From positions 1-24,434 of IMG/VR virus record IMGVR_UViG_3300032820_000118: a DNA stretch of 24,434 nt. The stretch is one strand, 5' to 3'. Below are positions 7,306-14,255 of the stretch, in pieces. The number at the start of each line of letters is the position of its first letter. The stretch's first letter is position 1. This DNA is from a virus. The translations under genes and the position numbers were made by a program. The notes beneath the pieces are model-generated. The model was not told the DNA's origin. It made no database searches and saw only the letters and a program-made list of their open reading frames with translations.

Positions 7306-8546
7306 TGGCTCCACCAAATCAAGCAATACCAGAAGCATTATACAGAAATGCTTTAAATCTAAATAGGTTTAGTAATAGTGTTAGCAACGAATTAATTAAT
7401 AGATATAACGATATTATTCTTGATATTTCATATCAACTTGCATCAATAGATGATGTTACAAGTCCGGGTACTGCATTACGTTTGCGAACCATCCTTGCAC
7501 AATTACAGGAAAGTCTTGGAAGTTGGGCTATTGACAGTTCAAAAGTAACCATAAATCAATTACAAGGTTTAGTTGTTCTTGAAACAGATTTTATTCAAGA
7601 ACAATTAAAAAAATTATTGCCTTCAAATGCTGCTAAACGATCTGTCAGGACTGTAGAGGTTAGTTCTAATTTTGCAAAAAGTGTTGTTACTACAGATCCA
7701 ACTGAAATAAATGTTTTTACATTGCCAAGTGAATTACGTGCAACAGTTACAGGTATAGAGCCTAAATTTAATTTAACTGCGAGAGATGGTGCAGTCATTA
7801 CACTTCCAAATGGTGCAACAGTACAAAAAACATTTAGAGGTTTGGCAAAACAACAATCAGATTTATTTACAAAAACAGTGCGAAATGGTTTGTTAATAGG
7901 AGAAACAACAGATCAAATATCAAGAAGATTAAGAGGAAAACTACAATTTAATCAAAAGGGGACTGTAAGACAAAAAATAGCTGCTGGTGGTGAAGCAACT
8001 CGTATTGCTAATAATCAAGTTCATACAATAGTAAGAACAAGTGTTAATCAGGTAGCAAATGCTGCATCAAGAAGTGTTTATGCTGCAAATAAAGATATAA
8101 CAAAACAATATAAATATGTCGCAACGCTTGATAATAGAACATCATCAATCTGTGCTCGTTTGGATGGTCAGATATTTGAATATGGCAAAGGACCAACACC
8201 ACCACAACATTTTAATTGTCGTTCTGTAATTGTTGCTGTAATTGATAACGAATTTTTAGATGAATTTGGTATAAGTCGTGATGATTTAGAAATAGGAACT
8301 CGACCATCAAAAACAGGACTAAAACAAATTGGTCAATTAGTTCCAGCTAATCAAACATATCCAGAATGGCTATCAAAACAGCCAATTGATTTGCAAGAAG
8401 AAGTGTTTGGGAAAAAACGTTCAGCATTGTTTCGTAAGCAAATAAGAAAAGGAAAAAGCCCGACACAAGTGTTTCGTCAGTTTGTTAGAGAAGATGGATC
8501 TGAATTAACATTAAAAGAATTAGAAAAATTTACAAAAAACAGTTAA
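7305..8546 (+). CDS. Head morphogenesis protein, SPP1 gp7 / Mu gpF family
   Basis: A 413-residue minor head protein. The family signature is at about residues 267-308: YVATLDNRTSSICARLDGQ, then GPTPPQHFNCRS, with paired cysteines and the HxxCRS motif expected for this family. The N-terminal half is helical; the C-terminal ~60 residues are strongly basic. Relatives bind portal and DNA and are carried in the head in few copies. The gene overlaps the portal stop, the usual place for this family. Length is typical and no active-site claim is made. Confidence 0.9.
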   Translation: MAPPNQAIPEALYRNALNLNRFSNSVSNELINRYNDIILDISYQLASIDDVTSPGTALRLRTILAQLQESLGSWAIDSSKVTINQLQGLVVLETDFIQEQLKKLLPSNAAKRSVRTVEVSSNFAKSVVTTDPTEINVFTLPSELRATVTGIEPKFNLTARDGAVITLPNGATVQKTFRGLAKQQSDLFTKTVRNGLLIGETTDQISRRLRGKLQFNQKGTVRQKIAAGGEATRIANNQVHTIVRTSVNQVANAASRSVYAANKDITKQYKYVATLDNRTSSICARLDGQIFEYGKGPTPPQHFNCRSVIVAVIDNEFLDEFGISRDDLEIGTRPSKTGLKQIGQLVPANQTYPEWLSKQPIDLQEEVFGKKRSALFRKQIRKGKSPTQVFRQFVREDGSELTLKELEKFTKNS

Positions 8547-8571
8547 ACTTGTTTTAGTTGCTTTTAAAATT

Positions 8572-8658
8572 ATGCCAATGGGGAAAGGAACCTATGGTTC
8601 AAAGGTAGGTAGACCACCTAAAAAGAAGAAAAAAGTAAAAAAAGGTGGTAAAAAATAA
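8572..8658 (+). CDS. Tiny lysine-rich protein (28 aa)
   Basis: A 28-residue reading frame, MPMGKGTYGSKVGRPPKKKK and a Lys/Gly tail. GRPPK resembles an AT-hook core (GRP), which binds the minor groove of AT-rich DNA. It starts 25 bases after the gp7-like gene and its stop overlaps the next start (TAATG), arguing that it is translated. The second ATG (8578) is an equally good start. Function is unknown; DNA binding is inferred from composition. Confidence 0.6.
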   Translation: MPMGKGTYGSKVGRPPKKKKKVKKGGKK

Positions 8659-8756
8659 TGGCAAAATCACTAGCAGAAAGATTGTCTGAAGCAAAACAGG
8701 CAGCACAAACCGGTAAACCAAAGAAAAATGCCAAGAAAGAAAAAGAAAAAAAGTAA
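8658..8756 (+). CDS. Tiny basic protein (32 aa)
   Basis: A 32-residue frame starting MAKSLAERLSEAKQAAQ with a lysine-rich tail (KKEKEKK). The N-terminal 17 residues would form an amphipathic helix. It begins in the stop of the preceding tiny gene (TAATG) and overlaps the next gene by 29 bases. No family is recognised. Existence rests on the overlap pattern and on sharing the composition of its neighbours. Confidence 0.5.
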   Translation: MAKSLAERLSEAKQAAQTGKPKKNAKKEKEKK

Positions 8757-8952
8757 AATACCAGAAAACTATCTGAAAGGGTCTAAAAACAGAAGTGCAA
8801 AAGCTGCTGAAATTAGACGTACCGCAGAAGCTTACAGAAAAGGTGAGTATATTGACATTAAAGCTGTTCAAAAATCTAGAGTAAATCAAGATGTCACAAA
8901 AAAAAAGAAGAAGTCCACTAAACGAAAAAACAAAAAAAGCACTAAGAGCTAA
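8728..8952 (+). CDS. Small highly basic protein (74 aa)
   Basis: A 74-residue protein with lysine clusters at both ends (MPRKKKKKSK at the start) and a helical centre (NRSAKAAEIRRTAEAYRKGE). The central AYRKGEYID stretch resembles VYRKGQGAYL in the next gene, so the two may be distantly related. It overlaps the previous gene by 29 bases and the next by 62. A run of nine A residues (8898-8906) lies within the second overlap. No function is assigned; composition suggests nucleic-acid binding. Confidence 0.6.
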   Translation: MPRKKKKKSKIPENYLKGSKNRSAKAAEIRRTAEAYRKGEYIDIKAVQKSRVNQDVTKKKKKSTKRKNKKSTKS

Positions 8953-9151
8953 AGCTGAAGGCACAAGATTTACCTATGGTGAATTAGCTGCTGTTTATAG
9001 AAAAGGTCAAGGTGCTTATTTATCGAGTGGAAGTCGTAATGTCAGTATGCCTGCATGGTCAATGGCTCGTGTTAACAGTTATATGAGAGGTGGTCCAGCA
9101 CGCAAAGTAGATAAAGATATTTATAATAAAACAAGGAAGAGACAGAAATGA
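8891..9151 (+). CDS. Small basic phage protein, DUF5824-like
   Basis: An 86-residue basic protein. The core TYGELAAVYRKGQGAYLSSG, the Trp-x-x-Ala-Arg-Val-Asn pattern (WSMARVNSYM) and the acidic pair in KVDKDIY resemble a small uncharacterised family of phage proteins that I would place near DUF5824; the family name is from memory. It has no cysteines, signal peptide or membrane segment. It overlaps the previous gene by 62 bases and the next by four (ATGA). Its place between head-morphogenesis and scaffold genes suggests a capsid or internal protein. Confidence 0.65.
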   Translation: MSQKKRRSPLNEKTKKALRAKAEGTRFTYGELAAVYRKGQGAYLSSGSRNVSMPAWSMARVNSYMRGGPARKVDKDIYNKTRKRQK

Positions 9152-9420
9152 CTGTTAAACGTGGGAAAGAATCCTTTTCTGGTTTTAATAAACCAAAAAG
9201 GACTCCGAATCATCCAACAAAATCCCATGCAGTATTAGCAAAAGAAGGAGATAAAGTAAAATTAATTAGATTTGGACAGCAGGGTGTTTCTGGTGCTGGT
9301 AAAAATCCGCAAACAGAAAAAGGTAAAGCTAGACGTAAATCATTTCTTGCCCGTCATGCAAAAAATATTGCAAGAGGAAAAATGTCTGCAGCTTTTTGGG
9401 CAGCAAAAGTAAAATGGTGA
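9148..9420 (+). CDS. Small basic conserved phage protein (90 aa)
   Basis: A 90-residue basic protein. It contains RTPNHPTKSHAVLAKEGDKV, LIRFGQQGVSGAG and a C-terminal signature RKSFLARHAKNIARGKMSAA ending WAAKVKW. I recognise the C-terminal pattern as recurring in many phage small proteins near capsid genes, but know no proven function. AGGAAG upstream supports the start, which overlaps the previous stop by four bases. It closes the group of five basic proteins. Confidence 0.7.
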   Translation: MTVKRGKESFSGFNKPKRTPNHPTKSHAVLAKEGDKVKLIRFGQQGVSGAGKNPQTEKGKARRKSFLARHAKNIARGKMSAAFWAAKVKW

Positions 9421-9457
9421 TATAAATAATATAATACATTTAGTTTACGACTAATTT
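9421..9457 (+). promoter_or_regulatory. AT-rich gap with TATAAATA and TATAAT boxes, possible late promoter
   Basis: The 37-base gap before the scaffold gene holds TATAAATA (9421-9428), which equals the T4-type late promoter consensus, and an overlapping TATAAT (9430-9435). No -35 box is visible at the right spacing and no SD precedes the ATG at 9458. Such boxes are easy to find by chance in AT-rich DNA. Confidence 0.3.
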
Positions 9458-10153
9458 ATGTCTGAAGAAAACAAAGAAGTGGTTACGCCACCAGAAAACA
9501 ATGCAGAACTTGAGCAACTTAAGGAATCTGTAAAAAAACTCGAAGCAAAAAACTATGAGCTTATTGGTAAATTAAAAAATCAAAAACCTGTTTCAGATAA
9601 ATCTTTACCAGAAGATTATGAAGAGTTACTTGCTTTTAAGCAAAAGCATGAACGTGAACAGTTGGAAAGTGAAGGTAAATACACAGAGGCAACACAAAAA
9701 CTAGAACAACAGTATCGTGATAAATCTGCAGAGGACAAAGAACGAATACAAAAGTTAGAAGCTAGAAATCGTGAGCTTGAACTTATTGCACCAGCAATGC
9801 AGGCCTTATCTGAGGTAACACATGACCCTGAGTTAGTTCTAAATAATTTAGTTCCGAAAGATCAAATACAAATTAAAGAAGGCGTACCTGTTGTTGTTGA
9901 TGGCTATGAACAGTTACCTGTTCAAGAGTATGTAAAAAACAAACTTGAAAAAGAAAAGCCATATTTGTTAAAAAATAAATTACCATCTGGAGGTGGTGCA
10001 CCCATTTCAAGACCATCTTCAGATAATTTTTCAGAAGATATGTTGAAACCATTTCTAAAAAATAGTGAAGATATTACTGAACAGGGTCGTATTTTTAAAA
10101 CATATGGTAAGGAAACTTGGCAAAAGTTGAGAGATATTGCTAAAACACGTTAA
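9458..10153 (+). CDS. Capsid scaffolding protein (putative)
   Basis: A 231-residue, highly charged, coiled-coil protein directly before the major capsid gene, the normal place for a scaffold. Residues about 15-105 are long Glu/Lys/Gln heptad-like helices (LEQLKESVKKLEAKNYEL, KLEARNRELELI). A compact middle (NNLVPKDQIQIKEGVPVVVD) and a Gly/Ser linker (PSGGGAPISRPSS) follow. The basic C-terminal helix (WQKLRDIAKTR) fits the segment by which scaffolds bind coat protein. No protease motif is present. No SD is seen before the start. Confidence 0.8.
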   Translation: MSEENKEVVTPPENNAELEQLKESVKKLEAKNYELIGKLKNQKPVSDKSLPEDYEELLAFKQKHEREQLESEGKYTEATQKLEQQYRDKSAEDKERIQKLEARNRELELIAPAMQALSEVTHDPELVLNNLVPKDQIQIKEGVPVVVDGYEQLPVQEYVKNKLEKEKPYLLKNKLPSGGGAPISRPSSDNFSEDMLKPFLKNSEDITEQGRIFKTYGKETWQKLRDIAKTR

Positions 10154-10230
10154 TATGTAAATATTAGGCAAGGCTACGCTAAGTCAAATAGGGTTACGCC
10201 CACATCCGTTAATTTTTTATTCTTGAACAC
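10154..10230 (+). other. Intergenic leader of the capsid gene with short near-repeat
   Basis: A 77-base gap between scaffold and capsid genes. It contains two near-identical octamers, GGCTACGC (10173-10180) and GGTTACGC (10192-10199), and a T-rich run (ATTTTTTATT) before the ATG. No convincing hairpin, terminator or SD is present. It may hold a capsid-gene promoter or translation-enhancing leader, but this is not clear. Confidence 0.3.
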
Positions 10231-11259
10231 ATGGCAGTTCTCAGGAGTGATATTATCGTTCCAGAGGTATTTACGCCTTATGTCATTGAGCAAACTACTG
10301 CTAGAGATTCATTTCTTGCAAGCGGTGTGGTTGCACCTATGGCTGAGCTAAATGCTACTGAGGGTGGTGATTTCGTAAATGTGCCGTTTTTCTCGGCAAA
10401 CCTTTCAGGTGATTTTGAGGTTTTATCAGATTCATCTTCTTTAACACCCGGCAAAATCTCAACTGACAAACAAGTTGGTGTTATTTTACATAGGGGTCGT
10501 GCATTTGAATCAAGAGATTTAGCTTCATTGGCTGCAGGCTCTGATCCAATGGCAGCAATCGGTCAAAAGATCGGTTCTTACATTGCTAACCAAAGACAAA
10601 AAGATTTACTTGCTTGTCTTGATGGTGTATTTGGTTCTGTTAACTCAACAGATTCTAATGCAGCATTTTTTGGTCTAACTATTGATGGCGGGTCAAGTGA
10701 TACTCCTACAGGATTATCTCCAAGACACGTTGCTAAAGCTAGATCAATCCTTGGAGATCAAGGAGACAAGTTAACTGCTGTTTGTATGCACAGCAAAGTT
10801 TACTACGATCTCGTTGAGAGAAAAATGGTTGACTATGTTCTTGCATCAGATGGTAATGGTGGTTCTGCAACTGCTTCTGGTGGTTCTATCTCAGGTGCAT
10901 ATGGTGGAGACAATACAGTTCCAACATATTGCGGACTAAGAGTAATCGTTTCAGATGACGTTTCTACCGCAGGGTCAGGCTCATCAACTGAATACAGTAC
11001 ATATTTCTTTACTGCTGGTGCAGTAGCTAGTGGAGAGCAGGCTGGTCTAACAACTGAAACAGACAGAGATATTCTGGCTAAATCAGATGCTATGGCTATC
11101 GACTTGCATTACACATATCACCCTGTTGGTTCAAAATGGGCAGTAACAACAACAAACCCAAATAGAACTCAACTTGCAACTGTAGGCAACTGGTCGAAGG
11201 TCTACGAGACAAAGAACATTGGTATCGTAAGAGCCACTAATGTTTCTACTCAAGACTAG
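10231..11259 (+). CDS. Major capsid protein (gp13-like family)
   Basis: A 342-residue coat protein following the scaffold. The N-terminus (SDIIVPEVFTPYVIEQTTAR), GGDFVNVPFF, ISTDKQVGVILHRGRAFES and the later MHSKVYYDLV (a conserved element before the P-domain in HK97-fold coats) fit the gp13-like major capsid group. No N-terminal delta domain is seen, consistent with a separate scaffold gene. A Gly/Ser-rich stretch (NGGSATASGGSISG, about 210-225) is probably a surface loop. No protease gene lies nearby, so maturation cleavage is not expected. It forms the icosahedral shell. Confidence 0.88.
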   Translation: MAVLRSDIIVPEVFTPYVIEQTTARDSFLASGVVAPMAELNATEGGDFVNVPFFSANLSGDFEVLSDSSSLTPGKISTDKQVGVILHRGRAFESRDLASLAAGSDPMAAIGQKIGSYIANQRQKDLLACLDGVFGSVNSTDSNAAFFGLTIDGGSSDTPTGLSPRHVAKARSILGDQGDKLTAVCMHSKVYYDLVERKMVDYVLASDGNGGSATASGGSISGAYGGDNTVPTYCGLRVIVSDDVSTAGSGSSTEYSTYFFTAGAVASGEQAGLTTETDRDILAKSDAMAIDLHYTYHPVGSKWAVTTTNPNRTQLATVGNWSKVYETKNIGIVRATNVSTQD

Positions 11260-11272
11260 AGGTAATTAAATC

Positions 11273-11638
11273 ATGCCAAGTTTATTTGAAGTTAGTGCTG
11301 GTAAATTAGCTGGACCAACTACTGGTGGTACAGTTACCCAAGCAACAAACAAATCTACAGGTGTAACTCTTAATACTGAGAGTGGACAAATTACTATGAA
11401 CAATGCACAGCTAAATGCTGGTGTTGAAGTAACATTTACAGTAACAAACGATAAAATCGCTGCTACTGATTGTGTTGTAGTAAATCATGGTACTGGTGGA
11501 ACTGCTGGTTCATACTTAGTAGGAGTTAGCGAAATTGCTGCTGGCTCTTTTAAAGTAACTGTAACCAATGCTTCTGCTGGTAACTTAAGTGAAGCAATTG
11601 TAATTAACTTTGTTGCATTAAAAGGTGCATCTAGTTAA
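11273..11638 (+). CDS. Capsid accessory/decoration-type beta protein (putative)
   Basis: A 121-residue protein immediately after the coat gene, with GAGGT before the ATG. Nearly the whole chain is beta-strand-like (STGVTLNTESGQITM, VEVTFTVTNDKI, CVVVNHGTGGTAG, EAIVINFVALKG) with Gly/Thr turns, a pattern that recurs in small proteins beside phage capsid genes and suggests a beta-sandwich. Position and fold suggest a head decoration protein or head fibre base. No experimental role is known to me for this type. The stop overlaps the next start (TAATG). Confidence 0.55.
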   Translation: MPSLFEVSAGKLAGPTTGGTVTQATNKSTGVTLNTESGQITMNNAQLNAGVEVTFTVTNDKIAATDCVVVNHGTGGTAGSYLVGVSEIAAGSFKVTVTNASAGNLSEAIVINFVALKGASS

Positions 11639-11805
11639 TGGGAATCTTCGCTTTCAGACGAATGAGAGAACAGGAGGCTACTAAATCAGTAGCCCCTGAA
11701 CCTCTTAAAAAAACAAAACGTAAGCCTAAATTAAAACAAAATGGCAATAACGATAGACGCAACAGTGGGGGGAGCATCAGCGAACAGTTACATAACACTG
11801 TCTGA
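11638..11805 (+). CDS. Small basic hypothetical protein (55 aa), overlaps next gene
   Basis: A 55-residue frame starting MGIFAFRRMREQEATKS and continuing into a lysine-rich segment (PLKKTKRKPKLKQ). It begins in the stop of the preceding gene (TAATG) and runs 65 bases into the connector gene in another frame. The first ~35 codons lie in a 102-base space otherwise without a gene. Short 'MG(I/M)F..RR.RE' proteins occur at this position in related phages as I recall, but no function is known. The C-terminal part is read over the neighbour and is probably unconstrained. Confidence 0.55.
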   Translation: MGIFAFRRMREQEATKSVAPEPLKKTKRKPKLKQNGNNDRRNSGGSISEQLHNTV

Positions 11806-12301
11806 TGCAAACGCAATTGTAGAAGGATTAGTTCTTGATGATGATGTTTCAGTATGGGATAGTTCAAATACTGACAACAAAAACAGAGCTTTATATACTG
11901 CGGCAGTTAGAGTTGACCGAGAAAGATTTTTAGGTGCAAAAGTAACTAATACCCAAGCATTACAATGGCCTCGAACAGGAGTAAGGAAACCTGATACTTA
12001 TATCAATACCTATGCAACAGGCTTTCCTTTTCGAATAACAACTGATTATTTTACAGATACAGAAGTTCCAGAACAAGTAAAAAAAGCACAAGTAATTCTT
12101 GCAGTTTATTTGAATAATAATAGGAATGGGTTAGGATTAAGTGGCTTAGAGGATTACAAAAATGTAAAAATTGGTAACCTAGAAGCAACACCGAATTTTT
12201 ATGGTTCGGTTGGTGCTGATAGAGTACCACCACTATTTGAACGTTACTTTACTGGGTTACGTCATAGTGGACCCGGCAACGTCGCAATTAAAAGGAGTTA
12301 A
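11741..12301 (+). CDS. Head-tail connector/adaptor, 'DnaT-like' phage family
   Basis: A 186-residue protein. Its N-terminus GGASANSYITLSDANAIVEG and the middle ALYTAAVRVDRERF, then ALQWPRTGV and VPEQVKKAQVILAVYL, are the pattern of phage proteins annotated as 'DnaT-like ssDNA-binding'. The gene position (after capsid, before the head-closure genes) and helical bundle pattern instead fit a gp6/gp15-type connector that binds below the portal. The DnaT label should not be taken as a replication role. The start lies within the 55-residue gene. AGGAG near its 3' end serves the next gene. Confidence 0.75.
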   Translation: MAITIDATVGGASANSYITLSDANAIVEGLVLDDDVSVWDSSNTDNKNRALYTAAVRVDRERFLGAKVTNTQALQWPRTGVRKPDTYINTYATGFPFRITTDYFTDTEVPEQVKKAQVILAVYLNNNRNGLGLSGLEDYKNVKIGNLEATPNFYGSVGADRVPPLFERYFTGLRHSGPGNVAIKRS

Positions 12302-12303
12302 CA

Positions 12304-12525
12304 ATGACCTATTATCCAGCCGCCAAAATTATCAATGATACTGCTGCACATACAGGCAGATTTGGTTGTATAAAGGCACTTCAAGATTCAGTTATCAACA
12401 CACTTGTAGCTGAAAACATTACTGGTGATTTAACAAGTTTACAGTTTAAATCTAATACTGCTATTGAAGGTGTTATTACAAGTGTCAAATTAGACAGTGG
12501 AACTGTTATAGCTTATTTACTATGA
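12304..12525 (+). CDS. Small virion-region protein (73 aa)
   Basis: A 73-residue protein with the pattern HTGRFGCIKALQDSVI, GDLTSLQFKSN and IEGVITSVKLDSGTVIAYLL. The pattern recurs in small phage proteins in capsid/connector regions and predicts a beta-rich fold. AGGAG lies seven bases upstream and two bases separate it from the previous stop; its own stop overlaps the next ATG (ATGA). A minor structural role is inferred only from context. Confidence 0.65.
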   Translation: MTYYPAAKIINDTAAHTGRFGCIKALQDSVINTLVAENITGDLTSLQFKSNTAIEGVITSVKLDSGTVIAYLL

Positions 12526-12875
12526 GTCTTGCTAATGCTTTAAAAAAAGCTGCATCAAAAACACTCAGTAAATTGGGTGGTAATGTAACTATTAGAAAAG
12601 TAACTGCTGGTTCATACAATACAACAACTGGTGAAATTTCAGAAACAACTGCTGACACAACAATTAAAGGTGTTTTAGAAAATGTAACACGATCACAAGT
12701 AAATGATTTAATTGAACAACAAGATAAAATTTTAACAATATCTGCTAATGATTTAGATTATGTTCCAACTACAAAAGATAGAGTAGTAATTAGTAGTGTT
12801 GAATTTAAAATTATAGCTGTTACTACAAATGAACAAAATAATACACCTATTAGTTTTGAAATTATATTGAGGTAA
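12522..12875 (+). CDS. Head-closure/stopper-type protein (putative)
   Basis: A 117-residue protein with a helical N-terminus (MSLANALKKAASKTLSKLG) followed by a beta-barrel-like pattern: VTIRKVTAGSYN, TIKGVLENV, KILTISANDLDYVP, DRVVISSVEFKIIAV and ISFEIILR. Size and order (between connector and gp10-type protein) match the head-closure or stopper proteins of siphoviruses, which seal the portal channel. The identification is by position and fold pattern. It overlaps the previous gene by four bases. Confidence 0.6.
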   Translation: MSLANALKKAASKTLSKLGGNVTIRKVTAGSYNTTTGEISETTADTTIKGVLENVTRSQVNDLIEQQDKILTISANDLDYVPTTKDRVVISSVEFKIIAVTTNEQNNTPISFEIILR

Positions 12876-12877
12876 TT

Positions 12878-13222
12878 ATGGCTAGAGAAATAAGACTTTC
12901 TGGAATAGGAGATCATTTCAAAGGAAAAGTAGAAACAACAGTTCGTAAGGCTACTTTTATATGGAAAGAAAAAGTTGTTAAAGCTACACCTCGTGATACC
13001 GGTAATTTAGCTAGATCATGGGACACAGATATTGAACCATTTGTTGGTGAAATTTTTACAAATGTGGAATATGCTGAACCAGTTTGTTATGGAACTAATT
13101 TGCCACCTAGTTGGAAAGGACAATTTAGAACATCTCCAAAAAATAATACAATAAAAGGCTTTCCAGAATTAATTGCTAAACAGATAGAAAGTGTGATTAA
13201 AGATGAATTTAGGAGATCATAA
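12878..13222 (+). CDS. HK97 gp10-family neck/tail-completion protein
   Basis: A 114-residue protein with the HK97 gp10-type signature: a helical N-terminus, then VVKATPRDTGNLARSW (about 37-52) and IFTNVEYAEPVCYGT, and a C-terminal helix. GAGGT lies before the start, and the stop overlaps the next gene (ATAATG). The family acts at the head-tail junction. Length is typical. Confidence 0.8.
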   Translation: MAREIRLSGIGDHFKGKVETTVRKATFIWKEKVVKATPRDTGNLARSWDTDIEPFVGEIFTNVEYAEPVCYGTNLPPSWKGQFRTSPKNNTIKGFPELIAKQIESVIKDEFRRS

Positions 13223-13629
13223 TGGCCGCAGTTGATTTAAATACAGTCAGATCAACCATTGAAGGAAGGCTTGCAACAGAACTAGCATCAAGCCCTGCTA
13301 TTCCTATTGTATTTAATAATATGTCTTTTGATTCAACTACAGAAGATACATTTGTTCAATGTCAAACAAGTTTTGGAACAGGCAGATATTTAGGTAATGG
13401 TGTAAATATTGTAGTCGGATTAGTTGTCATTAATATATTTACTGAAGAAGGTATTGGCTCTGGTGCAAACTTTACAATTGGCAAAAGAGTCCGAGACTTA
13501 TACAATAAAGTGACAGTATCAGATGTTATTTTTGATTCACCTATTGGACCTGAGGTTCTTTCATCAAGTCCAGAAGGTAAATTTCAAACGCAATTAAGAA
13601 TTACATTTGAAATATTTGAGGAACTTTAA
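13222..13629 (+). CDS. Tail terminator protein (DUF4128/lambda gpU-like)
   Basis: A 135-residue protein with a helical start (LNTVRSTIEGRLATELA), the strand IPIVFNNMSF, a TFVQCQTSFG strand, and YLGNGVNIVVGLVVINIFTE followed by KRVRDLYNKV. This is the alpha/beta pattern of tail terminators that cap the tail tube at the head end. Lambda gpU is 131 residues, so size fits. AGGAG lies upstream and it follows the gp10-type gene directly, as expected. Confidence 0.75.
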   Translation: MAAVDLNTVRSTIEGRLATELASSPAIPIVFNNMSFDSTTEDTFVQCQTSFGTGRYLGNGVNIVVGLVVINIFTEEGIGSGANFTIGKRVRDLYNKVTVSDVIFDSPIGPEVLSSSPEGKFQTQLRITFEIFEEL

Positions 13630-13631
13630 TT

Positions 13632-13784
13632 ATGGCAAAACTTGAAATCACTGAAGATATGTTAGATGCAATTGAACATATAAAGGGAAGAAGAGAATCA
13701 CAGTACTGGGATCCTGAATGTAGAAAATATTATGAGGCACAACAAAATAAAAAAAAAGAAGCTAAAAAAACAAAAAAAGGTTAA
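13632..13784 (+). CDS. Small basic hypothetical protein (50 aa)
   Basis: A 50-residue frame starting MAKLEITEDMLDAIEHIKGR, with YWDPECRKYY in the middle and a lysine-rich tail. A GAGG box lies at the end of the terminator gene, and two bases separate the two genes. No family is recognised. It sits between tail terminator and tail tube, where small genes of unknown role are common. Confidence 0.55.
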   Translation: MAKLEITEDMLDAIEHIKGRRESQYWDPECRKYYEAQQNKKKEAKKTKKG

Positions 13785-13809
13785 TATAAAATAAATACTT
13801 CTTTTTGTT
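13785..13809 (+). promoter_or_regulatory. AT-rich gap with TATAAAATAAATA run before tail tube gene
   Basis: The 25-base gap holds TATAAAAT followed by AAATA, then a pyrimidine-rich stretch up to the ATG. There is no SD and no -35. It resembles the gaps before 9458 and 14806 and may be an internal late promoter. Confidence 0.25.
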
Positions 13810-14226
13810 ATGGCTGTAAAAGGTGATGTTGGAAAAATTATGTTCCACAATGCTGCTGGTACTGAAGCAGACGTAAGTGATCTTAGGTCTTGGAACTTAT
13901 CAGTTTCCAAAGATACTATGGAAACCACAAAAATGGGTGATACTTCCAAAACTTTTGTCGGTGGACTTATTTCAGGAGAAGGTTCTGCAACTTTACTTTA
14001 CAATCCATCTGGAAACTCAGATTATCAAGCATTTATAGATGATGCTTTAGTTACTGGAGATCAAGCTGACGCATTATTTGAACTATTCCCAGATTCAGCA
14101 CAATCTGCCAAAAAGATTGGATTTTCTGGCATAGTAACTAATGCAGAATATGGTGCAACACTTGGGGAAATTCAAGAAGTCAACATCACATTCATTACAA
14201 GTGGTGCCATTACATCAGCCATATAG
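13810..14226 (+). CDS. Major tail (tube) protein
   Basis: A 138-residue protein just before the frameshifting chaperone pair, the fixed position of the tube subunit. Its pattern is characteristic of small siphovirus tube proteins: VGKIMFHN, VSDLRSWNLSVSKDTMETTKMGD, SGEGSATLLYNPSGNSDY, then LGEIQEVNITFITSG at the end. The chain is mostly beta with a helix around AFIDDALVTGDQADALFEL. There is no C-terminal Ig-like domain. It polymerises as hexamer rings around the tape measure. Confidence 0.8.
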   Translation: MAVKGDVGKIMFHNAAGTEADVSDLRSWNLSVSKDTMETTKMGDTSKTFVGGLISGEGSATLLYNPSGNSDYQAFIDDALVTGDQADALFELFPDSAQSAKKIGFSGIVTNAEYGATLGEIQEVNITFITSGAITSAI

Positions 14227-14231
14227 TATAT

Positions 14232-14255
14232 TAGGGTAATACAATTAAAACCCTA
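14232..14255 (+). other. Inverted repeat overlapping the chaperone start codon
   Basis: TAGGGT (14232-14237) and its exact complement ACCCTA (14250-14255) can pair as a 6-bp stem around a 12-base AT-rich loop. The A of the ATG at 14255 lies in the stem. It is not followed by a T-run, so it does not look like an intrinsic terminator. It may damp translation of the chaperone relative to the tube protein. Confidence 0.4.

Noticed and set aside
8599-8964. Leftward 121-codon frame rich in Phe/Leu, looking like a membrane protein
   Set aside because: It is the antisense of lysine-rich genes (AAA/AAG gives TTT/CTT), so the hydrophobic composition is an artefact. All neighbours read rightward with coupled starts.
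10154-10230. GGGTTACGCCC before the capsid gene as a terminator or riboswitch
   Set aside because: The stem would be only three base pairs and the T-run follows after a 13-base gap. No known riboswitch core was recognised.
11741-12301. Reading the 'DnaT-like' protein as a replication factor
   Set aside because: It is placed between capsid and head-closure genes, and the phage family with this label fits a connector role. No replication genes are nearby.
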